From Plazaster borealis (taxonomy: Eukaryota; Echinodermata; Asteroidea; Forcipulatida; Labidiasteridae): DNA of 64,000 nucleotides. This document shows, piece after piece, positions 1-12,800 of the stretch (the stretch's first letter is position 1; each line of letters opens with the position of its first letter). Under the pieces are notes generated by a model that did not search any database, had not been told where the DNA came from, and saw only the letters and a program-made list of their open reading frames with translations. A program made the position numbers and the translations under genes. The DNA is taken from NCBI GenBank assembly GCA_021014325.1, contig CM037470.1, positions 7,729,147 through 7,793,146 of the forward strand, given 5' to 3'.

Positions 1-598
1 TGGCATCATGGTTGTCATTGCAGTCCAATCTATAACCATACTGACAAGATTATCAGTTGAACAGTGTTCAATGGAGATCACAAAAGACTAATTATCATCT
101 AAAAAGAATGAAAAGAATCTTGGTAGTTAAATTTATATATTTAAAAACAAAATGATTTGGGGTTGAACAAAGAAAAATTTACTGGAGCGAGATTTGAATC
201 AATGACCTCCGGATTAATGTGCCGGCGCTTTACCAACTGAGCCATCTAGCCCTATGTTGGTGGTCTCTCTATTTATCAATATGTTTTCTCGGGAGTGTCG
301 CCAACATATGGAGACCGCCAACATAGGGCTAGATAGCTCAGTTATCAGAATGCCGGCACGTTAATCCAGACGTTGTTGGTTCAAATCCCGCTCAAGTAAA
401 AATTTTCTCTGCTCAACCCCAAATTATTAAAAATTTACCCAGTCAGTTTCCCTTGTGGTTTATTACTTGATATTTAAAAACAAACTGATGTGAATGTTAA
501 ATAAATAACTTGTTGGGAATCCTTTTTGCATCCATTTTGAGCACATCAATATTATTTAAAGGACCTAACTTATTGTACTCCATTTTGTATTTCCACAG
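1..598 (+). other. Robo intron with tRNA-like foldback
   Basis: Intron upstream of the FN3 exon. Apart from the foldback at 161-421 I see no gene. Confidence 0.5.
161..421. repeat. Foldback repeat made of two head-to-head tRNA-like units
   Basis: The left arm, read on minus, starts AGGGCTAGATGGCTCAGTTG and contains tRNA-like A and B box sequence (GATTCAAATC). The right arm on plus carries the same (GGGCTAGATAGCTCAGTTAT ... GGTTCAAATCCCGCTC). Both end in TTCTTTGTTCAACCC-like tails. The arms can fold on each other over about 100 bases. Related pieces occur at 4318-4395, 45180-45295 and 55567-55700. Confidence 0.75.
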
Positions 599-892
599 TT
601 CCTTACTCAGCCCCAAGGAACGTCTTTGGGAAGAGTAATGGTTCATCAGCCATTCTGGTAGGTTGGCTTCCTCCCCCTGTACACATGGTTCCTGGTATAC
701 TTGCTGGTTACTATATCTATGTCTTGGGAAATAGCTCAGATCAACACAGGAACATTGTAGCTGGTAATGTGAGCAGTAGTGCAATGGTAACAGGGTTAGA
801 CCATGGCAAGGCATACAGAGTTATGGTTGCTGCATTCACTACTGCAGGATCCGGACCCAACAGTACTGAAATCACTGTGCGAGTTCCTCCAG
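599..892 (+). CDS. robo: Robo exon: last fibronectin type III domain
   Basis: 294-nt exon after the acceptor TTTCCACAG; donor is GTAATA at 893. It starts with two bases completing a codon and ends in phase 1. It encodes a full FN3 fold: APRNV strand A, the SSAILVGWLPPP strand B tryptophan, YYIYVLG strand C, and a GLDHGKAYRVMVAAFTTAGSGP F-G hairpin. Robo FN3-3 shows the same ILV-W-PPP and AGSG pattern. Confidence 0.9.
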
Positions 893-3800
893 GTAATACA
901 ACATCTTTTGTTAATAGAACCAGTTTGTGTGCATTTTCTTTTGTTTAAATTCAGAGATTTTTGTCCCTTTTTCAGAGACAGAATTTACTACCGTGGCATG
1001 TATAAAGCACTGGTACAGCATTCCATTATACTCGGACACATTACTGACAACATCAAAAGCAACTTGATTTTTTGCCACAGCTTAAAAGCTGGATTTATTC
1101 ACATGCACCAAATTGTGAAATGTTCCCTAAGGAGATTTAGTAGTAGGCAAGGAGCCGGATACCGGACACAGGGCAAACCGGCTAAACAGACACACCTCAA
1201 CAAATACATTACAACATAAATTTTGAGGACTACCATCGTCCCAAAACACTTATGGACTACACGTCCAACCAAAACCCAAATGGACTACCACGTCCAAAGG
1301 GCACCACGCCCTTCCAACATTTATATATGGACTACCATGTCCAAAGGGTACCACGCCCTTCCAACATTTATATATGGACTTCCAGGTCCAAAGGGCACCA
1401 TGCCCTTCCAACATTTATATATGGACTACCACGTCCAAAGGGCACCACGCCCTTCCAACATTTATATATGGACTACCACGTCCAAAGGGTACCACGCCCT
1501 TCCAACATTTATATATGGACTTCCAGGTCCAAAGGGCACCACGCCCTTCCAACATTTATATATGGACTACCACGCCCTTCCAACATTTATATATGGACTA
1601 CCACGTCCAAAGGGCACCACGCCCTTCCAACATTTATATATGGACTACCATGTCCAAAGGGCACCACGCCCTTCCAACATTTATATATGGACTACCACGT
1701 CCAAAGGGCACCACGCCCTTCCAACATTTATATATGGACTACCATGTCCAAAGGGCACCACGCCCTTCCAACATTTATATATGGACTACCACGTCCAAAG
1801 GGCACCACGCCCTTCCAACATTTATATATGGACTACCATGTCCAAAGGGCACCACGCCCTTCCAACATTTATATATGGACTACCACGTCCAAAGGGTACC
1901 ACGCCCTTCCAACATTTATATATGGACTACCATGTCCAAAGGGCACCACGCCCTACCAACATTTATATATGGACTACCACGTCCAAAGGGCACCACGCCC
2001 TTCCAACATTTATATATGGACTACCATGTCCAAAGGGCACCACGCCCTTCCAACATTTATATATGGACTACCACGTCCAAAGGGCACCACGCCCTACCAA
2101 CATTTATATATGGACTACCATGTCCAAAGGGCACCACGCCCTTCCAACATTTATATATGGACTACCATGTCCAAAGGGCACCACGCCCTACCAACATTTA
2201 TATATGGACTACCATGTCCAAAGGGTACCACGCCCTACCAACATTTATATATGGACTACCATGTCCAAAGGGTACCACGCCCTTCCAACATTTATATATG
2301 GACTACCATGTCCAAAGGGCACCACGCCCTTCCAACATTTATATATGGACTACCACGTCCAAAGGGTACCACGCCCTTCCAACATTTATATATGGACTAC
2401 CATGTCCAAAGGGCACCACGCCCTTCCAACATTTATATATGGACTACCATGTCCAAAGGGCACCACGCCCTTCCAACATTTATATATGGACTACCACGTC
2501 CAAAGGGCACCACGCCCTACCAACATTTATATATGGACTACCATGTCCAAAGGGCACCACGCCCTACCAACATTTATATATGGACTACCATGTCCAAAGG
2601 GCACCACGCCCTTCCAACATTTATATATGGACTACCACGTCCAAAGGGCACCACGCCCTTCCAACATTTATATATGGACTACCATGTCCAAAGGGCACCA
2701 CGCCCTTCCAACATTTATATATGGACTACCATGTCCAAAGGGCACCACGCCCTTCCAACATTTATATATGGACTCATTTGTCCATACCCACAAAAAAGAC
2801 TGTGTACAAACACAACAATACATGACACACAGGTCACACCGGAACACCGGGACCCAGTTACAGGTCATCTACCGGACCTCCACAGTTGAACAACACAAAC
2901 GCACCTTGCCTTGATAGTACATAACAAACCATTGTACAGGAACAAACAAAATGTATCAACTTAGATTTGAACCCAAAGTGGAAGTCTGAGGGGATAAGAC
3001 TGTAGCCCCAATGGAACTGACGGGCGCTACAAAAAGTAACTAAAGTACCTAGTGTTTAAAGTTGGAATTTGTCCCCATAAGTTGGAACGCACAACGTGAA
3101 ACACATAGCCCCAATGGTACGGAAGGGCACTATGATTTTAATAACATAAAGTATATAGTGTAATTTAATATGACATATGTTAATAAATATTTGCATTTTC
3201 CCGAGTTGGCACGAACAAGGGTACATGTAAAAGTAGCCCTTTGAATTACCATCAGGCACTATTGTTCATGAAATCCCCAAAACAATTGTTACTTAAGATT
3301 AATATATTACCTGTACCTGCTAAAAGTTAACCTGCTGATATAATGCAGCTATAAAACCTGTGGTATTTTACGGCATAACCTTAGATCTCCAACCAAATCT
3401 GTCATTTTTCGGAAAAAAAACGCCAAACGCGCAAAGCGCGCCCCAAGAAAAACGACAGCGCGCCCCAAGAAAACGACAGTGCACACCAAGAAAACCCAAC
3501 ATAATGTTGGAATAGTGTAAACTGATGACCAATGACCTCCAATTCCTCCACAAGTTTACATGAAATAATGCATAGCCATGTACGTATACTTTGTTCTCAA
3601 CAACACAAAATTTTGCAACTGTCATCCTTGCAAACAAATATGACACCGGCCTCAGCAAAATAGATAGCCCCAAAACTCGCATATTATGATTTACTGAAAA
3701 AGTAACTGGGAACCATCCATAATTACTTTTCCGTTGGCAATTACACCATAATTTGTAATCATGACTGATTTAATCAACCTGTCGAATGTCGTTTGTAATG

Positions 3801-6800
3801 GATTATTACTGTTATTATTATGATTATATGTATGTATATTTTCTCAATTATTTTTAATTTTATATTTTTCACTTTCATTTTATTTATGTTTTTGTTTTTA
3901 TTATTATTACTATCATGTATATATATATTTCAATATATTATTATTATCCATATTTTATACATATACTATATATATATTATGATTATTATATATATCAAAT
4001 TTTTTTATATTTTTTTTTCTAGATTATTATTACTTTTTAAATTATTTTTTATTGTGATTATTATCATTTTCCTTAATTCAATATATACATGCATATGTAT
4101 ATCATAATTTATTAACCATCAACCACTCAATAGTTGGGACCTTTACCATATAACAAATGTTAATTACTGTTATTACACATTCATGGTAATATTATCATTG
4201 CATGCATTGTATAGGTCAGTGCATCCATATTGACCTCACTAAATTTTGATTATTACTATTTTATTTATTTATGTATACGAAAGCTAAGGCCATCTCCCCC
4301 ACAAATTTATATATATATAACGGCACGTTAAACCGGAGGTCGTTGGTTCAAATCCCACTCTAGTCAATTTTTCTTTGTTCAACCCAAAATCATTATATAT
4401 ATATATATATATACTTTTGTTACTGTTTTTTAAAAAGTTTATTAGCAATACTGCAACTCTTGTCACTGACCTCATACTTAGATTTTAACAGAGTTTAGGC
4501 CGCCATCTTAAAGGTAAACCAATGATGAAGCAATGAAAACCCAAAGACACACACTCGTGGCGCACAGGATCGGCCAATGACAGGCTGTCAATGAAGTCAA
4601 ATGACGTCATGTGCACAGGTCTAGTGCCAAATTAATATAATCCGCATTATTAGTAACATTATTACCATCATAATTCTGTCGCTAACAAGAAATATATAAT
4701 TGAAATATTATTTTCTTTTTATCATTTTTATTTATCTATTATTTTTTTTTTTTTTTTTTTAATATCTATATATATTTTTTTTATATATTATTTTAAATTA
4801 TTATTATTTTATAGTTTTGTTTATTTCTTTATTAAGTATTATTAATAATATACAATACATGTATAATATTTTTTTCCTTTTCTTTTTTATACATTTTTTA
4901 AAATAGGCCTACATATATATATCTACCTATATTATTATTATCATTATTATTAATTGAACACATATTTAATAATGTCATGGCAAGAGTAATGCTTTATGTC
5001 AACATTTATTCAGAACACCGAAAAGTCAACACAATACACAAGTTTTATGACACTTTAATTTAAAACCTCTGAACAAAATACCACCGATGTAACAGCTGCA
5101 TGTTACCAATGGCTAACACGCAAGCATTGCACAGGTGCCCCCAGCGCAGCCACATCACTCGGCGGGTAAGGGAGAGCCTAGTCAAGTCTAGGGAGAGCCG
5201 CGCCGCCGAGCCCAACACACACTAATGATATTTTAGGTGACTTATCACTACCAATCAGCGGCGAGCGGCGTAAACCAACTTGATGCTGAAACAGTATATT
5301 TCCCGCACTGTACGTGTACATTATTAACCATACGCGGGGCCGGTCGCCCAGCCCCAGACACTTCTGGCAAGCTGCCAAAATATCAGCACCATGCAGCGCG
5401 CACACGCGCAAAAATCCAGAAACCACTTCACAGCCCATCACGCACATGGACTGTGAAATGACGCATGCACAATACAATAGTGCATACACACCAAGCAATA
5501 GCTCAAATCAAAATTATTAGTATAAAGTTGCAGGTCCACGTTAACATCAGTTTCAAACAATGTACCCACCGCCCAACTGCTGCTATAAGTATAAATTTGA
5601 TGTTACACACTATCCAATAATTACTACCACTATCATCAAAATCAATTTAAAGTGTTGACAATACTCAAAGATAGATCAAGGGACAGCGATGTAAAAAATG
5701 CATGTAAACCAACCACTTCAAAGCAAAGATACAATACAAAAACATGTCAAACTGTGAACCTGTCCGCTCAAAAACGGGATATTTAACCGAAGCAAATGGC
5801 ACCAAGAATGGAACGAACGAAGAATGAAATAAAACTCACCAGAGAGCGGGCAGTCAACAGGATACTCAGCACCACCACTCGTATTGCACCCGACCGTGGC
5901 TAGCTAATTTACAGCTACGCGGGCCCTCAACAAATTTGACACGGCTACCCAAAATACAACACTCTGTTTTGTATGAACTACAAATGCTATGCGTCTGCGA
6001 AACTCTTCGGGCTAATTTATTAAGAAAAGTGTAAATATAATTTTACACTACACATTGTACCTGTTGTAGAAATTGCTTGCTGACCCTCCCAAACATATCA
6101 AATGGGTACATGGTACAGGATGTGTACTAATATGAAACTAGTAATTAGATGATTGCTGAACGTCAATATTTTGTTTCTAAAATCATTATCGTCGACATCA
6201 AAAGTAGGATAGGAATATATGCAAAACGATGAAATCACCGATGCCCAGCTGCGCGGCCCAGTCCAATTATTATTATACAATGATTTAATTGAAAACTGAA
6301 AGTGAAGATCATACTGACCAAACTGTCCCGACCACTGCCGCCACTCACTCAACTCAGTCATCATAGTCCAATAAAATAATAATAGATGAAACGTTTACGG
6401 TGGGGTCTATAGTTACGACACTCCTCACTCCAGAGTCATGGCACTACAGTTCGGAGGCTAGGCACACTCCTGACAATATACTGTATCGCCGTCGATGTTC
6501 GACTCAATGTTGCACTGTAGTGTTGTTGTTCGTTCTTTATCGAACCCAGCAGTTCATCTTCATCCATTGCCGGCTAAAGCCAAGGCACAACCCGCAACTC
6601 TCCACGTTGCTGACTGAAACCATGAAACGAAGTCACGTCAAGAAGCAAAAAACCATCGTTCAATGATTCTATGTCCGACATTGGCATGTCCACGAAAATG
6701 GCGAAGGCCGACGTAAACCGCGACCTTGACGACCATTGATCTTGACGTAATACTTGCTGTTGTACTTGTTGTAGTCTAGCATAAAATAAAAATGTACATG

Positions 6801-9800
6801 TACGTTGGTAGTGTCATAAACATGATAAAGTTGTGATCCCAGTTAGAGAAGGTAAGTTGCAGCCGAAACGCAGCCGAAACAATGGGTAGTTATCTGATTA
6901 TGGCGGGGTTGCATCTTGAACTCACTAGCTCAGATGTCACGAAATGTAAAAATACTCCCGGCGGCTGCAGCGCGATGAAAACGGTAGGTAGCATCCATCA
7001 TGTCTGTACAGTAGGCCTACACCATCAAGACCATACATAATGTTAACGGTAGTTAACTTTACATGTCACCTCCGTCCAAGTCCAATCCCAAAATCAAGCA
7101 GAAATGATCGGATATTACACTGCAGCCCTTACTGGGAAGAACATTCTGGCATCGAAATAATGACTAAACAAAAATGTGACTGCATGTTGACAAAACCAAC
7201 GTTGAATAACTTTTATCCTGAACGTAAAACCAACAATTTTAAGAGCAGAATTTCTTGAAAAGTTTCTGCAAGCATAAGCTGTGACAAAGTGACAATATTT
7301 GCTCCCGCCAAACTTTCAGCCACTCATTTGCAAGGCCAATTCTTATTGGTCAACCTCGCTAATCAAGCCAAAACAAACTTACGTAAACCTTGCTCTCATT
7401 GGTTGTCCTGAATCCTTCACTACCTATATAAATTATGCATAACTTCACAGGTAACACACTGAGAACTCTAACGCACACAACACGCAACAGTGTAAAGCCC
7501 TAGGAGAAAACCTAGACTGGCAAATCAGTCTTCCATGACTCACAAGAGCTAACCCAGGAGCAAAACGGGTGCTATGTGTCGAGTATAAAGAATTTGATCA
7601 TTTACTCGATAAAATGACTAAGTATTGTATGTGGAACCTATATTTCTCGCGGTGTTTCATGGTTTAACTGTTAATTTGATAAGTTCATTTAAAACTGAAT
7701 AGCATGTCTTTTCTATCAGCAAAAGTTGTTCGGGCTTCTAGGATAAGACATAATCTGAGACACTGGACCTTCACTAACATATCGAGTTGAGCGTCTCATT
7801 TCCTAAACATGACTGAGCAACAGAGGGCGCCAATACTTTGCGCGATAGCCAATCAGATCACGCGATATGATCTGTGTGCCGCGATTTCCTTGAGTACAAC
7901 CTGAATTAATGACAAACTTCACAGGCATAAGTACGTACACAAAATTTGAATAATTATTGTAATTTATCATGGAATATGAATGAGGAATATATAAATATTA
8001 ATGATTCAAGTGAACAAGTTGCCCACAAGCAGTTGTTTGGCCATAGAATGCAATTCAAAAACGTGTTGTTTACGGGCTTTTTCAATTCTATTGATTAAGC
8101 GTGGGGATCGCGAAAACACATATCGTTTACTAAATCGATAAAAGTACGTACATGAATTTGTCGTGAATTGACGTGGTTTTTTGGAGAGATAAACTTGAAT
8201 AGATGTAGAATCATATACTAAGTGAACAAATTGTTCAGACTATTCCCATTCGTCACTCTTTATCTCGCAATGTCGGGATGATGATTGTGCCTATTCAATT
8301 GTGCATGCCTCTCCTACTCCTGCCGATAGGTGGCGCTCTAATGAGACATTTCAACTCAATATGAGCTATTGGTATATTATGTACACATAATGAACAGCAA
8401 CTTTTTAACCCCCTCTGGCTGTTCACAGAAAATGACAGTGTGTACCAACATCATACTGTGAATACTGAAATGTACCTACCACATTGCCATGCTAGTGTTT
8501 GTTTCTTCATCACAATATTTATTGTGTTTATCTTGTAGTGTTGAAGACTGATGATCTTGGTGGGAATATAACAATGATTGTATCTCAGCCGTGGTTTATT
8601 GCAACCCTCGCTAGCCTCATGTTGATTACTATCATCTTTATTACTGCTTGGTTATGGAGGAGAAGACAGCAACAGAAGCAGTCAACAAACATCACTAAAG
8701 GTATAGTCAATCTACTGAATCATAGTCATATTTAATTATCTCTCAAAGGGAAGTTTATTTCAACCTTATTTCATTCCAGCCAAACTATTTTCAAACAGTT
8801 ACTTGTACATCACAGTTTATGTGCCAAAGTATCTGTGTTTGTCAATAATATTATTTTCTTTAGAAATTTTATGACATCCCATTTCATGCATTCATAACTT
8901 GCATGCAGTTTGCATTTGTAGTGACTAAACAATGTCATTAAGCTCAAAAAGGTTTGGAATGGAAAGTGTGACCTTTGAAAACTCATCAAGGTAACTTGCA
9001 AAATATATATATATGAAAGGAACCCTGAAATAATTGTACATTTTATGTTGTTTTCATTTTATATAAAAACATATACTACATAAAACATATACTACATTAT
9101 GTAATTACACTAGTACATAGCTTGTCAAACAAGTGGAGACCCTAAATCAAATTCATAATGAAAAAAGCTAATAACACATTGTTTTTATTTTGTTAGATTT
9201 ATAAATGTTCTTTGTTGTTCCTTCTAAATACAGCTTCCATTGGCAAAGATACTGGTGTGATGCAGAATACGTAAGTAGCCTTTATTTGATTGAGTTTAGA
9301 ATGAGTGGTTGAGTATTTGAGACAGTCCTCTCCAGATTGAACCTAGAGATTCAATCCCTTAGATGTCCACTTTACTGTAAGAACCAGAAGTCAGTCAGTG
9401 TCCTCAACAATGCATTGAGCATTTAGAATTATTATTACTATTATTTTGTATTATTATTATTATTATTATTTTTTGGGGAGGGGTCTGTGAATTGATATAT
9501 TTTGGGTAATTTGTATAATTCTGCCATTTGATATATTATCTTGCCGTTATTGATTTATTTCTGGTGATTGATACATTTTTGGCAATTGATATATTTCTGG
9601 CTATTGATTTTATTTCTGGCAATTGATGTAATTATTGCGGCGGTTTATATATTTGTGGTGGTGCTTTTTGAAAGAAAATTATATTTTTGTATTATGCTGA
9701 AATATTTGCCGATATTTAGGTGTTTTTGTAATGTTGTATTTTTTTGTTTGCCCCAATGGCAGCCCATAAAGGGCAGGTGTTATTGGTTTTAAGACTGTGA

Positions 9801-12800
9801 ATAAAACAAGGTAAAACCCTTGCTGTTTCCAAATAACAAGCAAACTAATACAACTTGGATCAGCATTTGAATCCTGAATTCAATTAAATCAACTAAATGT
9901 ATCAAGTGTCATCTTAGCAGCAGAATTCTGATACGAAAGATGAATTAACAGGTAATCATTATATGGTTTGATTGCAGAGGTGGTGTTGGTCCTGGGACTA
10001 CAGCAATCAACCAGAGTAATAACCAAGCCTGGGCAGAGACTCAATCCTGGCTTCATACTACAGCTAGTGATGGACATGGTAACCATCCAGGATGCATGAC
10101 TACTTGCTCTCATGCAAATAGCTCACTCAGCGATACCTTGGAAAAAACCAACTACTTTTTCCCTAACTGGGGCACAGGTGCAAGCTGGTACCATGCTAAC
10201 GGTGCGCTCACTTCATGTAACATTCACTAATCCCCCACCTCACTCCTCCCCTGCTATGGCATGAAATAGTCTAACCTTCTTCCTTATATGTCATGACAGT
10301 GTCCATATACAGCATGGCTTGTGGATGGATGGTTGAAATTACTCTACAATATATTTATGAGCTACATTTTTTAGATAGTTTTTTCAGAATTTGAGGAGTT
10401 ACAGTACATTGTTTCTGTACAGAGAAATGGGTTGCCAGTGAAAATGCAATGTATCCAATGAAACTGGGCCTTGAGTTGATTTCAAGTGGCCCTGATTTGT
10501 AGACTTGCTACCTTCTACATCAATTACCGTACACATTATAAAATGTAAAAAAAATAGAATTTGCTGTTGCAAACTGCTTACCAACCAAAATGACCTATGT
10601 TATAAATGCAAAATAATTTTAGTGGCATAAACAATTGTTTGCATTAAAACATAATGTAATAGTCATTCATAACTTGTCTTTAGTTATTCCAATCCCAAAG
10701 CATGAAGTGAATTGCACGTACCTCCTGCCAACTGTAGCATGATTGTCTACTTAATCCCTGAAAACTGTTACTAAATATATATTTTCACTCACATTGGGTA
10801 AAAAAAGAATTCCATGAAACTTTAAAGAAGTTAGAATTCGAACTGCCTCTAGCCACCGCACCAGCTCGGTGGTCTAGTGGTAAGACATCTGCTCTAGCAA
10901 TGCAAAGGCAGAGCTGCCAACTCTTCCGGATTTTGCGGAAGACTCCCACAAGCAGTCAAAATCTCCCGGATTCCCAACCTGCTAATGAAAAAAGTAATAA
11001 AATTGACAAATTTCCTAGCCCTCCGCCATCGTCCGTCCGTGTGTGTTTATAACGTTTGCGCGCTTGCATATTTAATTGCATAGATACGCAGAAAAAGTTG
11101 TTCTAACCGTAGTTTCGTGCGCTAGTAGATCGATCTTTTTGTATTAATAGTGTGCAGCGACTGGTACCCAGAAGTCAGCTATTTCGTAACGGTATTTCGC
11201 GTGCATTTTTCTCTGTGTCCCAGGGCATCCTGACTACATCTTTAGTCGATGAACGGAACCTTGTATCCAAGACTCAATAATTGAGTCGACCCCGCGCTAT
11301 CATGAGAGATATTATTGTACATTGTCCATCAGGGGCCCGAGGTTGACAATTCTTTGGATGTTGAAACAAACAGCGTGATATTAGGAGACCGATCAGATAG
11401 TTCGAAAAAAACCCGAATGCAAATCTGAAACTCGCATTCCAAGTAGAAGCTATCGGGCGATCGTGCACAAAGTGGATGGATTTTTAGTTCAGGATCAGTG
11501 GTTTTGTTCGTGCTGAAATGATTTGCACAAAAATGTTTGCACAATCAGTCGATCTTGCGGGAATAGTTTGTGCAATTGCCGATCGTGCAGGAATTTTTGT
11601 TTGTGCAATCGGCTTATCTATCATGCAGGAATAGTTTGCGCAATTTGCCAATAGTGCAGAAATAGTGTGCGCAATAATGCCGATAGTGCAGGAATAATTT
11701 GCACAATTTGGCAATCCTGCATGAAGTATTTGCACAATTTGACGATCGTGAAAATAAAATCTTCCGGATTTTCAAAAACCAATGTTGGCAGCTCTGCAAA
11801 GGTCGTGGGTTCGAATCCAATCCGAGTGATTTGCCTGTGAATTTTTTTCACAGAACTCAGGAAATTACTGAGTATATAGTGCTTAATACACATCAGTGGA
11901 AGGGTAAATGGTAATTATAACTTTAAAGAAGTTGTATTTGTGTTAATTTTGAACCTTTGAGCATCCCAAGTCGATCATTGATTCAAAACAACCTTGTTCG
12001 GTATAACACCATTGTTATTGTTTTCTGTACTTAATCAAGAGGTACATTGAAATGACTTTACAAAGAGAAAAAGATACATTCTTGGAAATGATTAACCAAC
12101 ATTAATTAAAACTTTGCATGATAATGGTATCTGTGTTATTTGAGTGTGAATACCTCAGCATGTTTTGTTTGTTATTTTACCTATGCATGACAATATGACG
12201 CAAGTATGAAAAGCTAACAATTCTTTTGTATGCTGCACAAAGTAATCTACATCAAGCTGTAACTGCATGCATGATTTGCTTCAACAATCAAGTTGGAATG
12301 CCTGATTTTTTGATTTCATTTGATTCAGTTGCAATCTTTGCTTGATACAGGGTGTGTAGAGGTTTTTATTCACATTTTCAAACCGTTGCATTAAAAGTAA
12401 ATACCTTGTTGCATAACTATTAGATGTATTGTTTATACATCTAATGTGGTGGATGATGCTCCTGTGCGGATATTTCATCTGAAGTTTTAAAAAAAATTAC
12501 ACTTGCTTCAGAAGATAAAAATAATTGAGTTTATTTAACTAACACCATTGTCCTGAAACTAATCTGCAAGTCTGATGAAAGGCTATGCTTTTGAAAGGAA
12601 ACACATGTAACTTGCTATTTTGTTAAAACATCATGTTTGACAATGAAACCAAATACAATTCTTAAAGGTGGTTTTGTAAGACTGACGTAAAAATTGTTGG
12701 AATATGGGCAGACCCATTGAGAGAGTCCAGGATTGCAACATGATTGATATAACAGCCTCTAACAATCCTGTGTAATAAAGAATCCTTTATTTGCAGAATT

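Larger units (their letters stand above)
893..8538 (+). other. Large Robo intron
   Basis: 7.6-kb intron. It holds a 47-bp minisatellite (1282-2770), AT-rich low-complexity DNA (about 3800-4110 and 4690-4960), a tRNA-like repeat end (4318-4395), a CpG-richer stretch (about 5140-7030) and an inverted-repeat element (7778-8363). No convincing coding exon seen. Confidence 0.6.
10858..11860 (+). repeat. tRNA-derived SINE-like repeat, interrupted
   Basis: The left part GGTGGTCTAGTGGTAAGACA has a tRNA A box. The right part GGTTCGAATCC has a B box followed by GAGTGATTTGCCTGTGAATT. The two halves are separated by the insertion at 10909-11796. Uninterrupted relatives on minus at 45640-45775 and 40480-40560 show the original arrangement. 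Confidence 0.75.

Noticed and set aside
187..253. Functional tRNA gene on minus
   Set aside because: Anticodon arm has an oversized loop and the sequence is one arm of a foldback repeat with several relatives in the window.
1223..2914. Three long plus-strand ORFs of 483, 545 and 563 codons
   Set aside because: They are the three frames of one 47-bp tandem repeat and encode the same periodic peptide; no independent coding signal.
3820..4107. 95-codon hydrophobic ORF
   Set aside because: Pure A/T low-complexity DNA.
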